Translations under genes and position numbers: made by a program
Assembly: GCA_947632175.1 (NCBI GenBank)
Contig: CANROC010000013.1
Coordinates: 1 to 64,000 of the forward strand
Direction of reading: 5' to 3'
Length of the DNA stretch: 64,000 nt
Source of the DNA: an uncultured Oscillospiraceae bacterium
GTDB lineage: Bacteria; Bacillota; Clostridia; Oscillospirales; Oscillospiraceae
The notes under the pieces: model-generated
What the model saw: the letters and a program-made list of their open reading frames with translations, nothing else
What the model was told of the DNA's origin: nothing
The model's database searches: none
Shown here: positions 24,616-32,849 of the stretch, piece after piece
How positions within the stretch are numbered: position 1 is the first letter of the stretch
How the letters are laid out: the number at the start of each line of letters is the position of its first letter

Positions 24616-25254
24616 TCATCGCTTGTCCACATTCTTACGAAGAATATCGTCAATGTATTTCGCGTCGGCCTCAGGATCGCCGCTGGTAAAATCATAAGCA
24701 CCGACAGAGCCCGATGCTGTTCCCGTAAGCTTTTTCTCCATGCATTCCTCCATGGAATAGCCTTGGATCAGGTACTCCACAAATTGCTCGTCTACGAGGC
24801 CCGCCCTCTCAATGAAGCTCTCCGTCTCGCCTGTATCGTCAAAGTCGAAGTCCATCTGCGATTTAAGGTTTTTCTTTGACAGGGAGGCGTTGGGGTCGAG
24901 CTTTCCAAGCTGACGGACCACAAAGCCCAGCTTTTTCTTGGCGTCGGCCAAATCGCTGACCTGCGCGACACTCTTTAACGCTATTTCCGCCTCTTCAATG
25001 GCGACGAGTCCCACAGCCGCGTCGTGGATGCGGCTTTTCTGACTGGCGTCCCCGATCCGCTTGTCCCTCCGCTCCAGCGCGTTCAGCCGCTCAACGCGGA
25101 TGGTCTTCTCAAAGGAGTCCTTGCAGGAGCCGAGGATCGCGTAATATTCGGCGATCGACATGTTCTCCTGGGCCTTTTTGTCGATCTCCTTGCGGAACTT
25201 TTCCTTGCGGACCTGCTCATCGCTTTTTCCCAGAAGCTTATTGATGATACCCAT
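24616..25254 (-). CDS. unknown helical protein with C-terminal D-x-I-L-R tail
   Basis: 212 residues, no signal or membrane span. Residues 1-60 are basic and amphipathic (MGIINKLLGKSDEQVRKEKF). Residues ~65-150 are long helices (SRIHDAAVGLVAIEEAEIAL; DAKKKLGFVVRQLGKLD). Residues ~155-212 are acidic and end YIDDILRKNVDKR. Small size, basic N-terminal and acidic C-terminal halves and a terminal charged helix recall ESCRT-III/Snf7 proteins, the substrates of Vps4, but I see no diagnostic sequence match. It lies 15 bp upstream of the AAA+ start. Its tail motif is shared with the protein at 26573-28249. Confidence 0.55.
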   Translation of the reverse strand: MGIINKLLGKSDEQVRKEKFRKEIDKKAQENMSIAEYYAILGSCKDSFEKTIRVERLNALERRDKRIGDASQKSRIHDAAVGLVAIEEAEIALKSVAQVSDLADAKKKLGFVVRQLGKLDPNASLSKKNLKSQMDFDFDDTGETESFIERAGLVDEQFVEYLIQGYSMEECMEKKLTGTASGSVGAYDFTSGDPEADAKYIDDILRKNVDKR

Positions 25255-25269
25255 AACGCCTTGCCTCCC

Positions 25270-26511
25270 TTATGAATTCAGATTATAGTTCTCTTCGCTG
25301 AGCGCGTCGGTCTCCTCATTGCTGTTGGCCGGGACATTTTCGGCAAAGTTAATGTCCTCGTTTTCAGATGTGTTCTCCTGTAAAGCGTTTACAATTTGAG
25401 TGAGGATCTGCTGATTTTCAAGCTCCTTCTGGCGGGCCCTGTCCATCTTGCTCTTGAGCAGCTCTGCCTCCTGCAGATCCCTGCGCGAGATGTTGTCTTC
25501 CGGCATAATGAGCTTATCTATTGTTTCGGAGATGTGCGCCATGGTGTTTGTGCTTGCTTCTCCGCGCAGAACGCCCTCCATCTTTCTGTCAAAATCCGCT
25601 TCAATATCCTGCACTGCGTCAGCCTCGGTGAGCATCCTGTTCATGCCGGAGACGATCTCATCCATCACATCCTTGAACTCCGCGATGATGTCCTGGTCGT
25701 AGAGCGGCGGCCTCTCGTCAAGTGCCGTGCGGTATCCCTTAGCCATGGAGAGTTGGCTTTCGTAATCTATTCTCCTGGCGTACTGCCTGGAACGCAATCT
25801 GTTGAGCAGCTTCGCCAGATCCCCGGTCTGCTTTATAAATATGGCAAGCTCCTGGTCCTCTTTGCTGAGCTTATCCGGAGTGTTGGTGTTGGCTTTGATC
25901 CTGGCGATGGAAGCATTGCCCTCCACGGTAGAGGTAAGCTCCTTGAAGCGTTGTTTTTTGGGGGTATATTCCGCCTCCAGCTGACGGATCGTCTCATTGG
26001 CCTGCGACATGGATTTCCTTGTTTCATCGATCTTGCCGTACAACACGATAAGGGAGGAATAATTTTCCATATAGTGAACGCGCTTTTCAATGATCTGCTC
26101 CCGATCAGCTTGCCTTTGTGGCGGGACGTTGTCGCGGAGGAGAAGCAGGCCGGTACTGATCGCGTTGATGCACCACTCGGCCTGATCGACATATCCGTAC
26201 TCCGCGGCCGTTTTCAACGTATCCGCCGCGTTCAGCAGGATGTTGTCAAGGGCGGAAATATCGTCAAAAATAGTGGGGGAGTTCTGGAGCTTCACGATCA
26301 GCGCCTTTACGCTGGTGCGCATTTCGTCCAGCTTTTCATCCGTCATGCCCTCTTCGTTTCTCAACAGAGAAAAATCCACGGTTTTGAGCGCGGCGACGAT
26401 CTTCTCCCCTGTGTCCCGGTTTTGTTCCGCGATCTTGCCGGGAGACGCCGTGGTCTGCCGTCCGGATAAAGCGTCAAAAAATGACTTCAAGCCGCCTGAA
26501 TTTTTTGCCAT
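25270..26511 (-). CDS. coiled-coil protein of the 11-gene operon
   Basis: 413 residues from ATG 26511, which has an AAGGAGGA ribosome-binding site. Almost entirely helical; strong heptad character around ~150-215 (YMENYSSLIVLYGKIDETRK; ANETIRQLEAEYTPKKQRFK) and ~300-375. The last ~40 residues are Asn/Glu-rich and disordered. No signal peptide, membrane span or recognised enzyme motif. Spaced 15 bp before the 212-residue gene. Probably a scaffold or adaptor between the membrane components and the AAA+ proteins; that role is inferred from context. Confidence 0.6.
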   Translation of the reverse strand: MAKNSGGLKSFFDALSGRQTTASPGKIAEQNRDTGEKIVAALKTVDFSLLRNEEGMTDEKLDEMRTSVKALIVKLQNSPTIFDDISALDNILLNAADTLKTAAEYGYVDQAEWCINAISTGLLLLRDNVPPQRQADREQIIEKRVHYMENYSSLIVLYGKIDETRKSMSQANETIRQLEAEYTPKKQRFKELTSTVEGNASIARIKANTNTPDKLSKEDQELAIFIKQTGDLAKLLNRLRSRQYARRIDYESQLSMAKGYRTALDERPPLYDQDIIAEFKDVMDEIVSGMNRMLTEADAVQDIEADFDRKMEGVLRGEASTNTMAHISETIDKLIMPEDNISRRDLQEAELLKSKMDRARQKELENQQILTQIVNALQENTSENEDINFAENVPANSNEETDALSEENYNLNS

Positions 26512-26572
26512 GGTCAAGTCCTCCTTATTGCATATGCTCTTTTTCGGGTGAGTGGCGTAAATATAGGATCGG

Positions 26573-28249
26573 TCAATGCCGGTTCAGGTACTTTTCCCTC
26601 AGGATCGCGTCAGCCTCCTCCACGGACATCCCCGCATCGTCCGCATACAGAGGAGCGCCGGCTTGGTTGTTTTGGCCCGTTGCCTGCTCCAGCTCCAAAA
26701 TCATTTTCTGCATCTGGCCGGTGTCCGCCTTTTTTGCCGTTTGAGGGCTTATTTTCAAGAAAGCGTCCATCGTTTTCAACATCTTGTCGCATTCGTTGAT
26801 TCTTTTCGAATGGATCATATACATACCGGTTTCCGCAGCAGAAACGGACGACGGGTCATAGCGGACGCGCTGTAGAGCGGTTCGTATTTCAAACGATCTG
26901 TGAGACTCGTCCAGATATTTCTCATACAGCTCAAATCGCAGGTCGTAGTCAAAGTCATCGGAGTCGCTGTACAGATATTTCCCGCCATAGAGCATCGCGT
27001 TCATCGCCCGACAGAGGGTGTTCCAGTCCCCCCACTCTTTTGCCCGGGTGAAATGGGCATGGTATTTATCCATGCTCCGCAGCCGTTTTTCCATAATGGG
27101 CCGGTTGAAAGGTGCCAGGAGCGAGGAGCGCATACCGTCCCACTCGTTTTTTGTGGGAATACTGACAGCGGGATCGATCCTCAGATCCTTTATCCGTTCC
27201 GGCAGAAGCTCCTCCGGCCACTGAAGGCGCGCGACAGCCAATAAAACGGGATCCGCAATGGTCACGTGGCACCGCTCCTCCACCTCCTGCCTGTTCAGGG
27301 AGTAGAGGAACTTAGGCTCCAAGTCCTTACTGGTTTTTTCCACGCGCTCGTGAAAGGCTTTCCATCCGCTCTCACTGCACAGGCTCTCGTAAAGGGCGGC
27401 GTACACGTCTTCACGCTGACGCTCCCGGAAAAAGAGCTGGGCCCACATATTGCGAAAGGCGAGGGGGAGCCCCTGGGGGAGTTCGGACAGGTACCACCAG
27501 TTATAGAGGAAATTTGTGTATTTCAGCAGCCGGTCATCGGGCCAATTCTCACATCTGTGGAACCTGACGCACCGCATCAGGGACTTAAGACGCGCGTATG
27601 TCACGGCGCCCAGCTCTACGAAACGGTCTCCCAGGCGCCTTTTCAGCGCCCCCAGGAGCGCCACGGCCTCATCAGACAGCAGAAAGTCCCTCAATTCTCC
27701 GCAAAGCGCCCTGCCGGAGGGGGCCCGGTACGCGAAGACACCGGAGCGGTCAGTCAACAGCCTTTGCTGTTCCTCCCGCAGATGCATGGGGGAGAGGAGA
27801 AGGATCGAGTGGCCGTTGCGGGAAAGGTCGATGAGCGCATCCAGATACGGCTTTCCCTTGGCGCCGGAGTATAGGGCCGCGAAAGCCTCCAGCGGGAAAA
27901 TGACCGCTGTCGGATGGCCGGAGGGTTTTCGCAGAACATCGGCGATCCATTTCCTGAGAGGTCCGGCGTCCATCTGGACCGTGTCGGCGTCCGGGCGCAT
28001 CTCTGGCCCTCTTGACAGAAGAGACCGGCGGTGCGCGTTATATGCCCGCATGGAATCGCCATCGATGGCCCTGACCGTGAAGGCCCCGTTGGCGGCCCTC
28101 AGAAAGAAGATCCGGTCGTATTGGCTCTCCCGAAGCTCCATCCACAAATAGGCGGTGGTATCCGGCTGGAGCGTGCTGTCGAGGAAAAACCTGTCCCGTT
28201 CCCCGGCAAACACAAAATACAGCTTTTCATGGGCAGAAAACAGGGGCAC
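26573..28249 (-). CDS. large unknown protein with C-terminal D-x-I-L-R tail
   Basis: 558 residues, starting at GTG 28249 behind CCGGAGGTGAGGAGC; a longer frame back to 28330 would overlap the upstream gene and lacks a ribosome-binding site. The N-terminal ~220 residues alternate strands and helices and may be a degenerate P-loop-like domain (HPTAVIFPLEAFAALY; NGHSILLLSPMHLREEQQRL) without Walker motifs. The middle is helical (RLKSLMRCVRFHRCENWPDD). The end reads ADAILREKYLNRH, matching the DDILRKNVDKR end of the 212-residue protein. Not recognised; the shared tail suggests both dock on the same partner. Confidence 0.55.
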   Translation of the reverse strand: MPLFSAHEKLYFVFAGERDRFFLDSTLQPDTTAYLWMELRESQYDRIFFLRAANGAFTVRAIDGDSMRAYNAHRRSLLSRGPEMRPDADTVQMDAGPLRKWIADVLRKPSGHPTAVIFPLEAFAALYSGAKGKPYLDALIDLSRNGHSILLLSPMHLREEQQRLLTDRSGVFAYRAPSGRALCGELRDFLLSDEAVALLGALKRRLGDRFVELGAVTYARLKSLMRCVRFHRCENWPDDRLLKYTNFLYNWWYLSELPQGLPLAFRNMWAQLFFRERQREDVYAALYESLCSESGWKAFHERVEKTSKDLEPKFLYSLNRQEVEERCHVTIADPVLLAVARLQWPEELLPERIKDLRIDPAVSIPTKNEWDGMRSSLLAPFNRPIMEKRLRSMDKYHAHFTRAKEWGDWNTLCRAMNAMLYGGKYLYSDSDDFDYDLRFELYEKYLDESHRSFEIRTALQRVRYDPSSVSAAETGMYMIHSKRINECDKMLKTMDAFLKISPQTAKKADTGQMQKMILELEQATGQNNQAGAPLYADDAGMSVEEADAILREKYLNRH

Positions 28250-28286
28250 GCTCCTCACCTCCGGTCCTTCGGCGTATTCGAGCCCG

Positions 28287-28784
28287 TTAACCGATCGCGA
28301 CGGATATGGGCTCCGACTCGGCGAGCCCATAGCTGTTTTTCAGAAGCACCCGAACATGGAGGGCCTCCTCCAGACGAAAGCCAATCCGCTGGAGGGACGC
28401 CTCTTTCAAATTGCGTATCACGATGTCCTTCTGGTCCTGGCAGGCGCCTTTTTTGATCACGACGCTCACGGGCAATGTCTGCACGTCGGGGATCCTGGCG
28501 AGGGCCTCCGGGTACCAGACCTCTCCGTTTTCCAGCTCTTTCCCTGTGGCGAAATAGACCGGCGCGCTGTGATCTTCCACGATTTTTCCGCCGGCCTCCT
28601 TCCACCTGTACAGGATGATGCCGATCTCCATGTCGTCCAGATATTGCGACCGGTGGATCTTGGCCAGCGCGTTGATTTGAGCGCCCGCCTCCGCCGTGTC
28701 GTCACCGAGGATCTCGTAAACCGGGAAATGACAATAGGGGCAGGTCGATCCGCTCACTTCTCTGCCGCAGGATACACAGTTCAT
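28287..28784 (-). CDS. zinc-ribbon protein with beta-sandwich-like domain
   Basis: 165 residues. The N-terminus carries a four-cysteine ribbon, C3-x2-C6...C15-x2-C18 (CVSCGREVSGSTCPYC). Residues ~40-165 are strand-rich (DMEIGIILYRWKEAGGKIVE; QTLPVSVVIKKGA; EEALHVRVLLKNSYGLAESE), consistent with an Ig-like or Hsp70-substrate-type beta-sandwich. Its ATG overlaps the stop of the coiled-coil gene by 4 bp. Similar cysteine ribbons recur in the two membrane proteins of the operon. Possibly a client or adaptor of the Hsp70-like ATPase; not a recognised family. Confidence 0.55.
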   Translation of the reverse strand: MNCVSCGREVSGSTCPYCHFPVYEILGDDTAEAGAQINALAKIHRSQYLDDMEIGIILYRWKEAGGKIVEDHSAPVYFATGKELENGEVWYPEALARIPDVQTLPVSVVIKKGACQDQKDIVIRNLKEASLQRIGFRLEEALHVRVLLKNSYGLAESEPISVAIG

Positions 28785-30148
28785 TTGATCTCCTCCAAGG
28801 TCTTATTCGTCATGCGCACGTATTGCTTGATCGCCTGCTCGACTTCCGACAGGATACTGTCCGCGCTCCGGAGAAGCTCGTCTACGCGGCCTGCCGCCGT
28901 GTATTCCTCGATTTGAGAGATGCCTGTCAGATAGGCCGCCTGCCGGTCCAACGCCTGCTGGATCTGCTTGAGCGCAGCGAGGCGGTTTTTCCGGGCCTTC
29001 AGCTCCTCCTCGCGGCGCGGCAGGGTCCCAAGGTCCTTTTCACAGCGCTCCAGCGCCTCATCGACTGATTTGGCCCGTTCCTTTAGGTCCGTCAGCGCCT
29101 TCTCCTTTTCCGAAAGGGCCGTCTCCTGCGCATCCACATCACGCTGCATCTGGGTGAGCCGGGCTTCCAGATCGGCGCATCTGCCCTTGCGGTCCTCCAA
29201 CTGAGCCGCGCGGGCCTCCAGAGTCTTCGCAAGTCCGTCCTCGCTTTTTCCCTTGAGCTGCGCTTCAAGCTGGGCGATCTGTTCCCGCAGATTTTTGACC
29301 TTTTCGTCCATATCCGCCGCCTGGCCGTAAGCGCTGTTGAGCCTGTCCGTCAAGTCCAGCCACTCGGCCTCTTTGTCCTTCTTCTGCCGGGTGATCCTGG
29401 CTGTCTCCTCCAGGAGCTTCGTCATGTCCGCCTTGACGCCCTCAACGGCCTCGTTTTGCTGTCTCACCTCAGCCTGCAAGGCGTTTTTTTGGCGGAGCTT
29501 ATCCGCGTATATCATCTTCAGCGCCGGGAGCTCCGAATCCTGCAGCTCCTTAAGGTCCCCCTCCAGCGCGCCGATCTTTTCCCTGATCTCCGCGCTCTGG
29601 GCGCGCACCATATCCCGCTGCGCCGTCAGATCGTCGATCCTCCGCGCGTCCTCCAGCAGTGCAACGGCGGCCCGCAGAGACTTCAGATCCCGGGTATTCG
29701 CCTGGACAGCATCGACCTGCTCCTCCAGACGCGTCTTCTCCGCGACCAGCTCCTCGAATTCCCGCTTCTGCCGGATCTGCCCGTCCACGGAGGCCCGCAT
29801 CCGGTCCAGCTCCTCATTCAGTTCCCGGATCTTCCGCTCATAGGGCTCCTGCTGGGCCAGGGCGTCTGCCAACCGCGCCTGCGCGGTCTGACACTCCTCC
29901 AACCGCCTGGCGCCGTCCAACGGCTGCCGGTTGGCGTCATAGATCCTGGAATACAGCTTTACCGTCCAGATCAGAAGGTCCATGACCCTGTCGGGGTCAC
30001 GGATGGCGCACGCCTCCTCCATGGACTGCCCGGTCTCCTTCTTGATATCCTTTCCCACATTTTGAAGGATCCCGAGCACATCGTCAATGGCAAGGCAGTT
30101 GACGGACCGGAATTTCTCCAGGTCCTCGCTCAATAGCTTCAGCTTCAC
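28781..30148 (-). CDS. long coiled-coil protein next to the Hsp70-like ATPase
   Basis: 455 residues from GTG 30148 with an AGGAGG ribosome-binding site. Residues 1-85 are globular and helical (VNCLAIDDVLGILQNVGKDI; PDRVMDLLIWTVKLYSRIYD). Residues ~90-405 are uninterrupted coiled coil rich in Leu, Glu, Gln and Arg. Residues ~410-455 are a short helical end (IEEYTAAGRVDELLRSADSI). It is 23 bp downstream of the Hsp70-like gene. A coiled-coil partner next to an Hsp70 recalls GrpE-type exchange factors, but no GrpE sequence is seen; a structural rod is equally likely. Confidence 0.6.
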   Translation of the reverse strand: MKLKLLSEDLEKFRSVNCLAIDDVLGILQNVGKDIKKETGQSMEEACAIRDPDRVMDLLIWTVKLYSRIYDANRQPLDGARRLEECQTAQARLADALAQQEPYERKIRELNEELDRMRASVDGQIRQKREFEELVAEKTRLEEQVDAVQANTRDLKSLRAAVALLEDARRIDDLTAQRDMVRAQSAEIREKIGALEGDLKELQDSELPALKMIYADKLRQKNALQAEVRQQNEAVEGVKADMTKLLEETARITRQKKDKEAEWLDLTDRLNSAYGQAADMDEKVKNLREQIAQLEAQLKGKSEDGLAKTLEARAAQLEDRKGRCADLEARLTQMQRDVDAQETALSEKEKALTDLKERAKSVDEALERCEKDLGTLPRREEELKARKNRLAALKQIQQALDRQAAYLTGISQIEEYTAAGRVDELLRSADSILSEVEQAIKQYVRMTNKTLEEIK

Positions 30149-30171
30149 CGGTCGTGCCTCCTAGCTGGCAA

Positions 30172-31989
30172 TCATACCTCTGTCAACTCAAACATATCCT
30201 GATAGCTCTTCAAGACGATGCGTTCCGTAGTGTTGGTCCTCACTGAGCGTATCAGCAGCGTCACGATCTCAGAATTGTCCATCTGAAAGCCCAGATTGTG
30301 CTCCAGACCAAGTCCGCTGGAATCGGGATACGCGGCCGCGTATTCCTGGAAGAGCTTTTCATAGGCGGCCTTGATCAGGTTGGCCAGCTCCGGCTTGATC
30401 ACCAGCTCGTTTTTTTGCTGGCCTTTCATGTCATAGCCGATCAACAGCCTTTGCACGCGCCCGTTGGCATTGATGAACTTCTTTGGCCCGTCCGGACCGC
30501 TGATCCAATAGTCCGTGCCCTCGTCGATCTCCTGCCGGTACTTAATGGCGAAATTGCAGATGGGTGTGTTGTCCGCAAGGCGGGAGATGATCCCTATGGC
30601 GTAAGGAGCCGTGTGCCTGATGGAGATGACCTTGTCCGCCAACAGCGCCGCGCCCATGGCAACGGCATACTCCCGGCTTTCTCCCAGATCGTAAGCGAAT
30701 CTCTTGTCACCGGTGGATGAAAAATCAAAAAACTCCTGGATCTGGTTCTGCACAAACATGAATTTCCCAAATCCCCCCACCACGACCACGTGGAAGCTGT
30801 CGCTGTTGGAGCTTTGGTAGTCTATGCCCGCCTCGTCCATATACTCCGTCATGTCCCGAAGACACTGGTCGAGCTTGCCGCGGATCATCTTGTCGTAGGC
30901 CAGGATGAGGTGGGAGAAAGTCACGTTCACCTTGGCCTTCCCGTATTTGATGGTCGTGAAGCAGTCGTGGTTGTCCTTCATCCGGGAAATGTCGTCAATG
31001 CAGTCCTGGATGGCGTTATAGAGCCTGAAATTGACCTCCGCGCTCCCGTTCCGGTTGGAACTGACGGCTACCTGGCTTTTTATCTTGCGCTCAAGGTTGT
31101 TGTAGGCTCTTCGAAAGTCCGGATCCCTGGGACTGACAGCGCCGGGATCCTCCACCCCGGCCTCCCGGCAATCCGCGACGGCAAGGCGTACGATCTCCTC
31201 CATGTAGGCGATACCGGCATCGCCGATCTTCCCCGGATGGTTTTCCCCAACGCCGGTACGGTTCTTCACCTCGATCTCCACCGAGTTTCCGCCCTTTCCC
31301 AGGCTCACACTTGTCAGGGTCAGGTCCAGCGTGCCTCCGCCGTAGTCGATGATCAGGACGTTCCCGGTCATTCTTTTCCCGGTGAGCTTATGATAGTAGT
31401 GGGCGAAATACGCGCTGGCGGCGGTGGGCTCGCTGACGACCTCCACCTCTTTCACGCCGTCTATCCGCTTGCAGATGTCCTTCAAAATAAACCGGCCGTC
31501 CAGCATTCCCCGGTTTATGGACTCCTTCGTGGTCCAGATCTCGGGAGCGCATATGACCAACTGATCGATGACGCTCTCGTTGGAGTTGGATAATATCTTA
31601 TTGATCTGCTGGTCAAGAAACCTCTCGGTGATCAGCCAAGGCGTGTATTGGTCGGTGTAGCCGCGCTTTCTCAGTATCTCCGCGTTCGTCTCCGTCAGGA
31701 GCATCTTGAAAGCCTCGAAGCTGACGGTATCGGCATCCTCCAACACCTGGGCGCGGGCCTCGTGTCCGGTGATGATGTTGTCGTCCTCATCGAGGCACGC
31801 GATGGATGGGACGGCCTCGGATTCGCTGTGCGTGGGTTTGCACAGCTCCACCGTGGAGGAGGCGGCGTTGTATTTTGCGAAGCTTGAATATGTACTGCCA
31901 AAATCGACCCCAAGGTTCATCCTGATCACCATACCGGGGCGGTACCCGGTAACCGTCTGAAAAAGCAGCCGCGTATTTTGCCTTTTCAC
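30172..31989 (-). CDS. Hsp70/actin-fold ATPase (DnaK-like, without usual substrate domain)
   Basis: 605 residues if the GTG at 31989, overlapping the previous stop as GTGA, is used. The fold itself begins 23 residues in, at MNLGVDFGSTYSSFA (phosphate-1 loop), so ATG 31920 is an alternative. Phosphate-2 loop LIIDYGGGTLDLTLTSV; adenosine motif VVVVGGFGKFMFVQNQI. E-P-T-A-A-A-SAYF lies before phosphate-2, as in Hsp70 proteins. The C-terminal ~190 residues do not match the DnaK peptide-binding domain and end in a strand-rich segment. Probably an ATP-driven chaperone or assembly switch of the operon's machine, rather than the housekeeping DnaK. Confidence 0.85.
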   Translation of the reverse strand: MKRQNTRLLFQTVTGYRPGMVIRMNLGVDFGSTYSSFAKYNAASSTVELCKPTHSESEAVPSIACLDEDDNIITGHEARAQVLEDADTVSFEAFKMLLTETNAEILRKRGYTDQYTPWLITERFLDQQINKILSNSNESVIDQLVICAPEIWTTKESINRGMLDGRFILKDICKRIDGVKEVEVVSEPTAASAYFAHYYHKLTGKRMTGNVLIIDYGGGTLDLTLTSVSLGKGGNSVEIEVKNRTGVGENHPGKIGDAGIAYMEEIVRLAVADCREAGVEDPGAVSPRDPDFRRAYNNLERKIKSQVAVSSNRNGSAEVNFRLYNAIQDCIDDISRMKDNHDCFTTIKYGKAKVNVTFSHLILAYDKMIRGKLDQCLRDMTEYMDEAGIDYQSSNSDSFHVVVVGGFGKFMFVQNQIQEFFDFSSTGDKRFAYDLGESREYAVAMGAALLADKVISIRHTAPYAIGIISRLADNTPICNFAIKYRQEIDEGTDYWISGPDGPKKFINANGRVQRLLIGYDMKGQQKNELVIKPELANLIKAAYEKLFQEYAAAYPDSSGLGLEHNLGFQMDNSEIVTLLIRSVRTNTTERIVLKSYQDMFELTEV

Positions 31990-32753
31990 GCTGAGCCCTT
32001 GTCAAACTCAGGCGGCAATCCCATGACATGGGACAAGTCAATAAAGTAAATCAATACGAGGACGATCCCCATACCCGTCTGGAGCGACCCGGAGGAGACC
32101 GCTCCGCCCAGGAGGAGCGCCAAATGCAGGAGTCCCCATAGATAATGGCCCTCATAAAAGGCGTGCGTACCGAAAGCCCAACCAAAAAGGTTAAACAAAA
32201 GTAAAGATGCCAGCATCTTCTTTTTCCTGCCGGTCCCGGCGGGATCTTTTGGCAGAACGATCCACTGGCCGGTATTTTGCTTTTTCCAGACCCACTCGTC
32301 CGGCTTCATTTTTTTCAGCGTTTTTTTCAACAGGACAAAAAATAAAACCAGTAATCCCGCCGTTACGGCGATAGCGGCGAGCATACCGTCCGGCGGGCGC
32401 TGCTTGGATGTGGAAACGCTCTCGACGGACGCCATGATAAACGCCATGAAAAACATGACGGCGATAGAAAACAGCAGCGCGTAAAGCCCTTTCCGAAAGG
32501 TCAGCCTCCCGATCTCCGCCTGGCTCAAAAGGCTGACGGGCGGGTTATCCGCCGGCTTCGGAATGGGCTCCGCGGTCTTTCCGATATCGTTCTTGACGCC
32601 GCCGGCCTTTTGCAGGGCGCGGGCCTTCAGGTCCCGGGGGATTCCGGCGCACAGGGTGGGGAACCGCTCGTAATCACAGGTCGCGTCAAACCCGCAGACC
32701 GGGCACACCGGCCGGTCGCCGTTCTCCGTTTTGCACACGGGACACTGCCCCAC
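31986..32753 (-). CDS. zinc-ribbon, TM2-like membrane protein (paralogue 1)
   Basis: 255 residues from GTG 32753 with a GGAGGG ribosome-binding site. A cytoplasmic zinc ribbon C4-x2-C7...C17-x2-C20 (CPVC...CPVCG) is followed by CDYERFPTL and PRDLKARA. Four hydrophobic segments follow at ~90-110, 127-147, 183-203 and 210-240. The third and fourth resemble a TM2 hairpin (KKKMLASLLLFNLFGWAFGT then HAFYEGHYLW). The end is LPPEFDKG. The same head and tail motifs occur in the next upstream gene, so they are paralogues. Likely the membrane anchor of the system. Confidence 0.72.
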   Translation of the reverse strand: MGQCPVCKTENGDRPVCPVCGFDATCDYERFPTLCAGIPRDLKARALQKAGGVKNDIGKTAEPIPKPADNPPVSLLSQAEIGRLTFRKGLYALLFSIAVMFFMAFIMASVESVSTSKQRPPDGMLAAIAVTAGLLVLFFVLLKKTLKKMKPDEWVWKKQNTGQWIVLPKDPAGTGRKKKMLASLLLFNLFGWAFGTHAFYEGHYLWGLLHLALLLGGAVSSGSLQTGMGIVLVLIYFIDLSHVMGLPPEFDKGSA

Positions 32754-32801
32754 AACGATCCCTCCCTTTCCGGCGGAAAAAACCGCCCCGTTTCAAAAAA
32801 C

Positions 32802-32830
32802 AGTATATCAAATCGGCCCGAAAGATGCAA
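32802..32830 (-). promoter_or_regulatory. internal sigma-A promoter before the second membrane-protein gene
   Basis: On the minus strand TTGCAT and TATACT are separated by exactly 17 bp in the 96-bp gap between the two paralogous membrane-protein genes. It would allow the downstream ten genes to be expressed without the first. Confidence 0.6.
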
Positions 32831-32849
32831 GTTTTTCGGGAAAAACCTG

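Noticed and set aside
30172..31989. Housekeeping DnaK chaperone
   Set aside because: No peptide-binding domain and no grpE/dnaJ neighbours with recognisable sequence.
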